From the NCBI RefSeq assembly GCF_023273875.1, contig NZ_CP096882.1, positions 4,402,001 through 4,466,000 of the forward strand: 64,000 nucleotides of DNA, written 5' to 3'. The stretch is from Pseudarthrobacter sp. SSS035 (GTDB lineage Bacteria > Actinomycetota > Actinomycetes > Actinomycetales > Micrococcaceae). The notes beneath the pieces are model-generated. The model saw only the letters and a list, made by a program, of their open reading frames with translations, ran no database searches and was not told where the DNA came from. Both the position numbers and the translations under genes were made by a program. Below are positions 33,929 through 40,990 of this stretch, piece by piece. Position 1 is the first letter of the stretch, and each line of letters starts with the position of its first letter.

Positions 33929-34737
33929 AACCCGGTAATCCTGAGTACGCGAACACGTTCCGCGACGCCCTCGCCGCGGCTGACCGCCCCCTGGCGGGAA
34001 TGTGGGTCTGCTCCGGCAGCCCGCTGATCGCCGAGCTCTGCGCCGGATCCGGCTTGGACTGGCTCCTGGTCGACGCCGAACACAGCCCCAACGGCCTCGA
34101 ATCCATCCTGGCCCAGCTCCAGGCGGCCAACGGCTACGCGGTCCAGGTCTTGGTCCGGCCGCCGGTCAACGACACCGTGCTGATCAAGCAGTACCTGGAC
34201 CTGGGAGTGCAGAACCTGCTGGTCCCGATGGTGAACTCGGTGCAGGAGGCGGAAGCTGCGGTGGCCGCCACCCGCTACCCGCCGCACGGCGTCCGCGGCG
34301 TGGGATCCGCCCTGGCCCGGGCCTCACGCTGGAACCGTGTCCAGGACTACCTCGCCCGGGCGTCAGAAACCGTCAGCGTCACCGTGCAGATCGAATCGAC
34401 GGCGGCCGTAGAGGCCGTCGAAGAGATCCTGGCCGTGGACGGTGTGGACGGCATCTTCCTTGGGCCCTCCGACCTCGCGGCTTCGATGGGCGTGCTGGGA
34501 CAGCAGGAACACCCCAAGGTGCGCGCCGCCGTCGAACACTGCCTTGCGGCCGCAAAAACGGCCGGGAAACCGGCCGGGGTGAACGCCTTCAACCCGGACA
34601 CCGCCCGCAGCTACCTGGCGGCCGGCGCCGCCTTTGTCCTGGTGGGCGCCGACGTCGCCATCCTCGCCCGCGGCTCCGAGGCACTGGCCGCCGCGTTCAC
34701 TAAGCCCTCCGACGGCGAAACCCCCGCCAGCTACTGA
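33913..34737 (+). CDS. hpaI: 4-hydroxy-2-oxoheptane-1,7-dioate aldolase
   Basis: A 274-residue class II metal-dependent aldolase of the HpcH/HpaI family. It shows GLDWLLVDAEHSPN (catalytic His), VLVRPPVND, QNLLVPMVNSVQEAE, VTVQIESTAA (metal Glu) and GIFLGPSDLAASMG (metal Asp). It splits the hydrated C7 acid into pyruvate and succinic semialdehyde. The frame is open much further upstream, but the ATG at 33913 is the family start and overlaps hpaH by 16 nt. It is the last gene of the cluster and is convergent with the DHFR-like gene 22 nt away. Confidence 0.94.
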   Translation: MPLRVEPGNPEYANTFRDALAAADRPLAGMWVCSGSPLIAELCAGSGLDWLLVDAEHSPNGLESILAQLQAANGYAVQVLVRPPVNDTVLIKQYLDLGVQNLLVPMVNSVQEAEAAVAATRYPPHGVRGVGSALARASRWNRVQDYLARASETVSVTVQIESTAAVEAVEEILAVDGVDGIFLGPSDLAASMGVLGQQEHPKVRAAVEHCLAAAKTAGKPAGVNAFNPDTARSYLAAGAAFVLVGADVAILARGSEALAAAFTKPSDGETPASY

Positions 34738-34759
34738 CGCGGGAACCCCACGGATTGGC

Positions 34760-35395
34760 TCAGGTGGGACCGCGACCCGGCGGACCGCTGAGTACGGTGG
34801 GGATGTACTCGAGCAGCTGAAGCCGACCGTCGAAGGTCCTGCTGTTCACCATCTCGAGCGAGATGTCCGGATAGCCGTCGTAGATCCGTTCCCTGCCGGT
34901 GCTGCCTGTAATCACCGGGAAGACGACCAACCGGAACCTGTCCACGAGGCCAGCGGTCAGCAGAGACCGGCAGAGGCTGAGGCTGCCCAGGGTGCTCAGG
35001 GTTCCGGTCCTGGTCCGTTTCAGCTCCGCCACGGCCTGGACCGCGTCCCCGGTGACCAGCTCCGTGTTCGGCCACGTCAGGGGCTCCTGCAGGGTGGAGG
35101 AGAAGACGACCTTGGGCACGGCGGCAAGGCCGGTCAGGCTTGCCCCTTCATCCTCGGAGAAGCTGGAGGCGTCGGCCGCGGCCTCCTCCGACATGCTGGA
35201 CATCAGCCGGTAGGTGTTCGCCCCGAGGAGGAAGGTGTAGTCCTTCTCCCCCTCCTGCCCGAGCCAAGCCAGGTATTCCGGCCCCTCCAGACCCCACCAG
35301 CCTGGCCATCCCTCGGCCGAGGCATACCCGTCCAGGGAAATGATCAGGTCAACCATCAGGTCCGCTGAGGCCGCCTCTGCAGTCGTCTCGCCCAT
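34760..35395 (-). CDS. Dihydrofolate reductase family protein
   Basis: A 211-residue RibD C-terminal/DHFR-fold protein: VDLIISLDGYASAEGW near residue 15, FLLGANTYRLM (about 55), a central TLGSLSLCRSL nucleotide turn and RFRLVVFPVITGSTG. The function is not known beyond a likely NADPH-dependent reductase. It is a distant paralogue of the gene at 616-1155. It is monocistronic and convergent with the hpa cluster. The 202-nt gap upstream (35396-35597) must hold its promoter and that of the divergent NTF2-like gene; I see no clear boxes there. Confidence 0.8.
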   Translation of the reverse strand: MGETTAEAASADLMVDLIISLDGYASAEGWPGWWGLEGPEYLAWLGQEGEKDYTFLLGANTYRLMSSMSEEAAADASSFSEDEGASLTGLAAVPKVVFSSTLQEPLTWPNTELVTGDAVQAVAELKRTRTGTLSTLGSLSLCRSLLTAGLVDRFRLVVFPVITGSTGRERIYDGYPDISLEMVNSRTFDGRLQLLEYIPTVLSGPPGRGPT

Positions 35396-35597
35396 GGCTG
35401 TCTCCTCGATTGATCGGCGCCCGTGCCGGCAGTGCTAGCCCTGCCGCGCTCAGACGTTCAAGGGGGCCGCGTTGGCTCACCGGTTGGGGACCCGCTCGGG
35501 CGCAGCATGTCGCGTGCCCACGCGACCGACGTCGCGTTCCCCACCCACCGCCAACACCCGGTTCCGCCCTTCAGTCGCCGGGTGGTAGCGTTCCGGC

Positions 35598-36023
35598 ATG
35601 GACGACGCCGCCGCACTGGCCATGGGGTTCAACGAGTGCATCAACGCGCGAGACCTGACGGGGCTTGCGCGGCTCATGGCCAACGACCATTCCTTTATCG
35701 ACACCGACGGCAACGCCTTCATCGGCAAGACTGTCTGCATCGAGGCCTGGCGCAGCTTCTTCGATTCCTTTCCCGGGTACCGGAACATCTTCGAAGCCGT
35801 CTTGGCCCGCGGGAACAGAGTCACCATCGTCGGCCACACCGTGTGTCCGGGATTCCCCGCTCTCGAGGGACCTGCGCTGTGGACGGCTGTTGCCGCCCAC
35901 GAGGGGCTAACCGAATGGCGGGTCTACGAGGACACATGGGAGGAACGACGCCGCTTGGGCATCGACGATGAGTGGTTCGTCCACGCTCGTCCGCCGTTCA
36001 ATGGCGAAGCTCCGGTCAGTTAG
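35598..36023 (+). CDS. Nuclear transport factor 2 (SnoaL-like) family protein
   Basis: A 141-residue cone-shaped NTF2-fold protein: a first helix with GFNECINARDLTGLARLM, then DHSFIDTDGNAFIGK, a WRSFFDSFPGYRNIFEAV helix-strand and VTIVGHTVCPG. Such proteins include small isomerases, hydrolases and binding proteins; no catalytic residue allows a specific call. The last codons and the stop lie inside a long terminator hairpin. Confidence 0.75.
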   Translation: MDDAAALAMGFNECINARDLTGLARLMANDHSFIDTDGNAFIGKTVCIEAWRSFFDSFPGYRNIFEAVLARGNRVTIVGHTVCPGFPALEGPALWTAVAAHEGLTEWRVYEDTWEERRRLGIDDEWFVHARPPFNGEAPVS

Positions 36024-36043
36024 CGACTGACCGGAGCTTCGCC
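36003..36043. terminator. Perfect 18-bp hairpin overlapping a stop codon
   Basis: Arms 36003-36020 and 36026-36043 pair perfectly (GGCGAAGCTCCGGTCAGT and its complement) around the loop TAGCG. The stem encodes the last six codons of the NTF2-like gene, and the loop contains its TAG stop. It lies between convergent genes and probably stops transcription from both sides. Confidence 0.85.
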
Positions 36044-36055
36044 ACGTTTAGGAAG

Positions 36056-36679
36056 CTATGGCGTCACGTAGCTGCCGAAGAGCGTACGTGCGCTGACCCC
36101 GTCCATTCCTTCGTAGTCCGTGATGATGTGCCGCGCTCCGGCAGCCCGCAGCCGGTCTTCGGGGCAGTATCCGCTGAGAACCCCGACGGCGATGCACCCT
36201 GAGGCGACGGCGCTGGCGATATCGTATTCCGTGTCGCCGAAGTAGAGCGCCTGTCCTTCCTGCCGCAGGCCCTCCAGTGCCGTGACCTTGTCCGTGGCGC
36301 CGGTGAGGACCTCGTCGAAGCAGTCCGTCAGGCCGAAGTACTCCAGCTCGTCGCGCAGATACTGCTTTCCGGCCGCGGAGATGACGGCGCAGTACTCGCC
36401 GGCGGCGTGCAGGGTCCGGAGGAATGTGGCCGCACCGCCGCGGATCGGTGCGTTCCGTGAGGCCATGGCCTTGTTCCAGTGGGATGCCGCCGTTGCAAGG
36501 TCGTCCCCGGAAACACCGAGCCGGAGAAACATCTCGTCCATCGGGAGGATGAACTTGCGGTCAAAATCGGCCGAGGCGATGCGCGGCGCCCCGAGGGCAT
36601 CCAGGGCGGCATTGGTGGCGAAGCATGCCCGCGCGGCGTCGTCGGCTATGGTGCCGTTCCAGTCGAACAGGAATTTCAT
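36056..36679 (-). CDS. HAD family hydrolase (phosphatase-like)
   Basis: A 207-residue haloacid-dehalogenase-fold protein with a cap domain after the first motif. Motif I is DWNGTIADD, where the second Asp of the usual DxDGT is Asn8, a variant found in some HAD proteins that may weaken acid/base catalysis. Motif II is VISAAGK. Motif III/IV is YFGDTEYDI. It resembles phosphoglycolate phosphatase-type enzymes. The frame is open upstream, but the ATG at 36679 overlaps the stop of the ABC ATPase by 4 nt. It is the last gene of the RpiR-flanked importer operon, perhaps dephosphorylating a product of the imported compound. Confidence 0.85.
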   Translation of the reverse strand: MKFLFDWNGTIADDAARACFATNAALDALGAPRIASADFDRKFILPMDEMFLRLGVSGDDLATAASHWNKAMASRNAPIRGGAATFLRTLHAAGEYCAVISAAGKQYLRDELEYFGLTDCFDEVLTGATDKVTALEGLRQEGQALYFGDTEYDIASAVASGCIAVGVLSGYCPEDRLRAAGARHIITDYEGMDGVSARTLFGSYVTP

Positions 36680-37812
36680 ACGGCACCCGCCATTGCCGCC
36701 GCCGTGAGGCCCAGCCCGGCAGCCGTTCCGGCCCGCAGGCCCTCCGGGCCGCTGAACCAGTGGATCTTCTCGGGGAGGGCCCACAAGCTCACCCTGGAGT
36801 GGAGATCCGGGCGTTCATCCGGGCGGCACGAGAGCAGCACCACTTCATCTCCCAGATCAACGTGGACGGTCCGCAGCGGACCGTTGGGCTCCACGAGAAT
36901 CGCCGTCCCTTCCGATGCCCAGGCGTCGGCCCGGCCCGGAGTGCCCAACAGGACATCCTCCGGCCGGATCCCCACCTTCGCGTCGGAACCCAACCCGGAA
37001 TCCGTCCCGGCAGGGCCTCGTTCCGGGAGCTGGATGCGTCCGAACGCTGAAGCCAGCTGACCCGGCCGGTGAGGGACGGCTGCCAGCAGGTTCATCGGGG
37101 GTGCCCCGATGAACCCGGCCACGAACGCCGAAGCTGGCTCGTCGTAGAGTTCGTCCGGAGTTCCCAGCTGGATGATGCGCCCGCGGTTCATAACGGCGAT
37201 CCGGTCGGCTATGGACATGGCGTCCTGCTGGTCGTGGGTCACGGTGACCCCCGTAGCGCCTTCCTGGCTGATGAGCTGGTGGATTTCCGCCCGCAGCGAG
37301 ATGTGCAGCTGGGCGTCCAAGCCGGACATGGGCTCGTCCAGGAGGACGACGCCGGCGTGCCGGGCAAGTGCCCGGGCCAGTGCTATGCGCTGGCGCTGGC
37401 CGCCGGACATCGCCTTGGGCCGCCGGTCCAGTAGATCTTCCACGCGCATGCGCGCCGCGGTTTCACGGGCCCGCTGTTCGGCTTCCTTCTTGGACAGGCC
37501 AAGGCCATGGCGCAGCCCCAGCGTGATGTTGCCCAAGGAGGACAGGTGGGGATAGAGCGCGAAGTTCTGGAAGACGATGGAGATGTCCCGACGGTGTGCG
37601 GGGACGCCCAACTGGTCCTTGCCATCCAGCAGGACACGGCCGGTGTCGGGGTCCTCCAGTCCTGCGATGATGCGCAGGAGGGAGGACTTGCCGGAGCCGG
37701 ACGGGCCCAGGATGGCCAGGCTTTCGCCGTCGCGGATTTCAAGGTTGACACCGTCAAGGGCGGTGACCTTGCCGAAGCGCTTGGAGATGTCTTGGAGTGA
37801 GATGGAGGGCAT
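36676..37812 (-). CDS. ABC transporter ATP-binding protein (MalK/UgpC type)
   Basis: A 378-residue ATPase with Walker A GPSGSGKSS (about 36-44), Q-loop VFQNFALYPHLS, signature MSGGQRQRIALARAL (about 135-149), Walker B VVLLDEPMSGLD and switch His in VTVTHDQQDAM. The C-terminal third is an OB-like TOBE region as in MalK and UgpC importers. It energises the two permeases encoded upstream in the same operon. It lies 2 nt after the binding-protein gene and overlaps the HAD gene by 4 nt. Confidence 0.93.
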   Translation of the reverse strand: MPSISLQDISKRFGKVTALDGVNLEIRDGESLAILGPSGSGKSSLLRIIAGLEDPDTGRVLLDGKDQLGVPAHRRDISIVFQNFALYPHLSSLGNITLGLRHGLGLSKKEAEQRARETAARMRVEDLLDRRPKAMSGGQRQRIALARALARHAGVVLLDEPMSGLDAQLHISLRAEIHQLISQEGATGVTVTHDQQDAMSIADRIAVMNRGRIIQLGTPDELYDEPASAFVAGFIGAPPMNLLAAVPHRPGQLASAFGRIQLPERGPAGTDSGLGSDAKVGIRPEDVLLGTPGRADAWASEGTAILVEPNGPLRTVHVDLGDEVVLLSCRPDERPDLHSRVSLWALPEKIHWFSGPEGLRAGTAAGLGLTAAAMAGAV

Positions 37813-37814
37813 GC

Positions 37815-39113
37815 CTATTTCCCGAGAAGCGCGTTGATGGTTTTTGCTGCTGCCGGCACTGCATCTTCGGCGGACTTGCCGGTGCCCATCTGCTGGAGCA
37901 TGGTGCGGAGGGTGTCGACAATGGGGGCGGTCTGGGCTCCGGCGAATCCGCTCCAGACGGTCAGCGCCTTGTTGTAGGTCCAGGCGTAACGCATCTGCGG
38001 GGCGATGTTGTCGCCCTTGAGGAGCTCTTCCGTGGCGAGCTTGTTGACCGGGATGTAGCTGTAGTCCTTGCCGCTGCTCAGGAGCGAGGCATCCTTGGTC
38101 AGCATTTCAGTGACCATGGCCTGTGAGAACGCGGCCTTGCAGGAGTCTTCGGAGATGACCACCCAGCCGTTGCCGCCTGCGGGGAGGGCGCCCTCCGGGC
38201 CGTTGAGGCCGGGAAGGTCGATCGGGGTCCAGTCGAGGTCCTTCGGGGCGTTTTTCAAGACTTGGGCGATCCGGGACGTGGTGGCCATCTGGAAAGCCAG
38301 GTTTCCGGCGACGAACTGGGCTTGGCCGTCGTCCATCTTGACATTCAGGGCGAGCTTTTCCTTTGCAAGGGTGGAGATCAGGCCGATGGCCTCCTTGCCC
38401 TTGTCCGTGTTGAAGCCGAAGGAACCGTCGTCGGCCACGAACTTTTCGCCCGAGGACTGGACCAGGGCCTGGGAGAACCAGTCCGGCAGGTCGTCGGAAG
38501 CGATGTTGATGCTGGGCTTGCCGGTTTTCTCCGTGACCTTCTTGGCGACCTCGACCACTTGCCCGAAGGTTTTGATGCTGGCCGGATCAGTGATGCCGGC
38601 GTCTGCCAGCAGCGTCTTGTTGACCAGCATCACGGGGGTGGAAATCTGGAACGGCGCCAGGTAGCTCTTGTCGCCAACCTTGCCGGCGGAGAGGAACTGT
38701 TTCTGGTAACCGTCAGGAAGCGTGGCGGGGTCAATCGTGGCGGGGTTGAACGTGTCCGTCCAGAAACGCAGCTGCCCGAGGCCGGTCATGATGAGGTCCG
38801 GCCGCTTGCCGACGGCGGAATCCGCCACGATCTGCTTGGTCAGGTCCGAGTAGTTGCCGCTCTGCGCGGGCACGGCGTCGATTTTCAGCCCTGGGAACTT
38901 CTGTTCCATGACCTTCTTGGCGTGCTCGACGGCGGGCGTACCCTGCGGCGCGAAGGCCAGTTTGATACTGGTTCCGGCGGGTGTGCACTTGTCGATCGCC
39001 GAGGCCGCGGCAGCCTGGTTGGCGGGGGCGGATTCGGTGGACGTTCCGCAGGCGGACAAGCCCAGGGCGACGGCGGTCAGAACGGACGCCGTGGCGATTG
39101 CTTTGGTGCGCAT
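37815..39113 (-). CDS. ABC transporter substrate-binding lipoprotein
   Basis: A 432-residue extracellular solute-binding protein of the sugar/glycerol-3-phosphate type. A signal peptide ends in the lipobox LSAC (Cys22), followed by a Ser/Ala-rich linker. The mature part has SIKLAFAPQGTPAVEHAKKV, PDLIMTGLGQL, and a C-terminal AQTAPIVDTLRTMLQQMGTG block typical of the family. The substrate cannot be read from sequence; the neighbouring phosphoesterase suggests a phosphorylated molecule (inference). Confidence 0.9.
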   Translation of the reverse strand: MRTKAIATASVLTAVALGLSACGTSTESAPANQAAAASAIDKCTPAGTSIKLAFAPQGTPAVEHAKKVMEQKFPGLKIDAVPAQSGNYSDLTKQIVADSAVGKRPDLIMTGLGQLRFWTDTFNPATIDPATLPDGYQKQFLSAGKVGDKSYLAPFQISTPVMLVNKTLLADAGITDPASIKTFGQVVEVAKKVTEKTGKPSINIASDDLPDWFSQALVQSSGEKFVADDGSFGFNTDKGKEAIGLISTLAKEKLALNVKMDDGQAQFVAGNLAFQMATTSRIAQVLKNAPKDLDWTPIDLPGLNGPEGALPAGGNGWVVISEDSCKAAFSQAMVTEMLTKDASLLSSGKDYSYIPVNKLATEELLKGDNIAPQMRYAWTYNKALTVWSGFAGAQTAPIVDTLRTMLQQMGTGKSAEDAVPAAAKTINALLGK

Positions 39114-39191
39114 TTGTTTTTCCTTGGTTAGTTGGTGGCGCTGCTGTGGGAGGTGTTGGAGGAATGGGGATGGAGGGAATGGTTTGAGGGG

Positions 39192-40013
39192 CTAGCCGGC
39201 GACTTCCGGGCCGGCCATGCCGCGGACAAAGTGCCGTTGGGCGAGGAGGAACAGGATGATGACAGGTGCGGTGACGATGGCGGCGGCGGCGGCGAGTGCC
39301 GGGTAGTCGAAGCCTGTGTCTGCGTTCTGGAACATGGCAAGCGTCAGCGGGGGTGTCATGATTTCCGGGCTGCGTGCTACGAGAAGCGGCCAGAGGTAGT
39401 CGTTCCAGTGGGTGAAGATGGACAGCATCGAGAAGGCTGCGATCGAGGGCGCGGACATGGGGACCACCACCGAGGCGAGGGTCCGCAGCGGCCCGAGGCC
39501 GTCGGTGCGGGCGGCTTCCATGATGGCGTCAGGGATGGAGAGCATCTGTTGACGGAGCATGAAGATTCCGATTGCGCTGGTGACGAAGGGCAGCGCCAGG
39601 CCGATCCTGGTGTCGCCGAGGCCCAGCAGGTTCAGGCCCACGAAGGTGGGGATCAGGGTGGCCTGGCTCGGGACGAGGAGGCCGGCCAGCACGAGGCCCA
39701 GCAGGACTCCGGCTCCGCGGAAACGGAACCTCGCGAGGGCATAAGCCGCCGGGATGCAGGTCAGAAGCTGAAGCAGGAGAATCCCCAGGGTGACCGTAAT
39801 GCCGTTCAGCATCGCGGATCCCAGATTGGCCTGATCCCATGCCCGGGCGAAGTTGGACAGGTCCAGCTCTGCCGGGATAAGGCTCAGCCCGGTCAGCGCG
39901 TTGCCGTCGGCGGGCGCCACGGCAGTGCGGAGCATCCAGTAGAAGGGGAACAAGGCGAGGATGACGGCAACGGCTCCGAGAACCAGTCCGAGCGGCTTAT
40001 AGAGACGGTTCAT
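39192..40013 (-). CDS. ABC transporter permease, carbohydrate type (MalG/UgpE)
   Basis: A 273-residue permease with six predicted helices and the EAA loop EAARTDGLGPLRTLASVVVP (about 165-184) that contacts the ATPase. The N-terminal FPFYWMLRTAV is typical of MalG/UgpE subunits. The frame is open to 40391, but the ATG at 40013 overlaps the stop of the partner permease by 4 nt and matches the family start. It ends 78 nt before the binding-protein gene. Confidence 0.92.
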   Translation of the reverse strand: MNRLYKPLGLVLGAVAVILALFPFYWMLRTAVAPADGNALTGLSLIPAELDLSNFARAWDQANLGSAMLNGITVTLGILLLQLLTCIPAAYALARFRFRGAGVLLGLVLAGLLVPSQATLIPTFVGLNLLGLGDTRIGLALPFVTSAIGIFMLRQQMLSIPDAIMEAARTDGLGPLRTLASVVVPMSAPSIAAFSMLSIFTHWNDYLWPLLVARSPEIMTPPLTLAMFQNADTGFDYPALAAAAAIVTAPVIILFLLAQRHFVRGMAGPEVAG

Positions 40014-40990
40014 GACTCTTCCTTGGGGCTGCGGCCTCGGCCGATGATGCCGATGGTCAGGAGGATGGCGATGAGGGTGAAGGACATGGCAGAGGCTTCG
40101 CCCACGCGGAAATACTCGAAGCCGACCCGCTGGGCGGCGGTCATGGCCACCTCCGAGCTGCCCAGCGGTCCGCCGTCGGTCATCACATGGACGATTTCGA
40201 ACACTTGCGCCGCACCAGTGATTGAAAGGACCGAGACGAACACGACCGTGGGCTTGAGCATGGGCAGGATGATGGTGCGGAGCTTCGCTAAGCCGCGGAT
40301 TCCCTCCACCGCGGTGGCCTCGTGGATGGAGCCGGGAATGGTGGTGAGCCCGGCCATGAACAGCAGGGTGCACAGGGATGTTGCCCGCCACAGTCCCACC
40401 AGGATCACGGTGGGCAGCGAGGTTTCAGCCTCCTCGAGCCAGTTGACGGGGGCCAGCCCGACAATGGCCAGGGTCTGGTTGGCCAGGCCGCCCTGCAGGG
40501 CGAAGATCCATTTGAAAACCACCGCCATCGCCACCATGTTGGCCGTCATGGGCAGGATGAGTGCAGTTTTGGCCAGCCAGCCCCGGCGGCCCAGCCGCTC
40601 CATCAGGAGCGCCAGGAGCAGTCCCAGCACCATGGACGGAACGATCGTCGCCACCGAGTAGATAAGCGTGTTCCACGCGGCCTGCTGGATCAGGGGGTCG
40701 CTGAGCACGGACTGGTAGTTGCTCAGCCCGGCGAACTTCCAGGGCCCCTTGGACAGCGGGATGATGAAGAAACTGCCTACCAGGGACAACAGCGCCGGGC
40801 CGTAGACAAACAACAGCATGCCCAGCAGCGCCGGTAGAAGCAGCAGGTAGGGCGTGGGGCTGGGCCTGGGCGCGCGCGGTGTTCGCTGCGCCAGCCCATT
40901 GACCGGTGCCAGCCCATCGACCGGCGCTGGACTATCTCCGGCCGCCTGCTGTTCAAGCGAGGGTCGCTCTTTCATCGCGGGCGTTGTCAT
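40010..40990 (-). CDS. ABC transporter permease, carbohydrate type (MalF/UgpA)
   Basis: A 326-residue permease with an N-terminal cytoplasmic extension rich in Pro and Ala, then six helices. YLLLLPALLGMLLFVYGPALLS (about 47-68) is the first helix and EATAVEGIRGLAKLRTIILP (about 218-237) is the EAA loop. It pairs with the second permease and the ATPase. Its ATG overlaps the end of the phosphoesterase gene by 4 nt, so the enzyme and transporter are translated in a coupled way. Confidence 0.92.
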   Translation of the reverse strand: MTTPAMKERPSLEQQAAGDSPAPVDGLAPVNGLAQRTPRAPRPSPTPYLLLLPALLGMLLFVYGPALLSLVGSFFIIPLSKGPWKFAGLSNYQSVLSDPLIQQAAWNTLIYSVATIVPSMVLGLLLALLMERLGRRGWLAKTALILPMTANMVAMAVVFKWIFALQGGLANQTLAIVGLAPVNWLEEAETSLPTVILVGLWRATSLCTLLFMAGLTTIPGSIHEATAVEGIRGLAKLRTIILPMLKPTVVFVSVLSITGAAQVFEIVHVMTDGGPLGSSEVAMTAAQRVGFEYFRVGEASAMSFTLIAILLTIGIIGRGRSPKEES

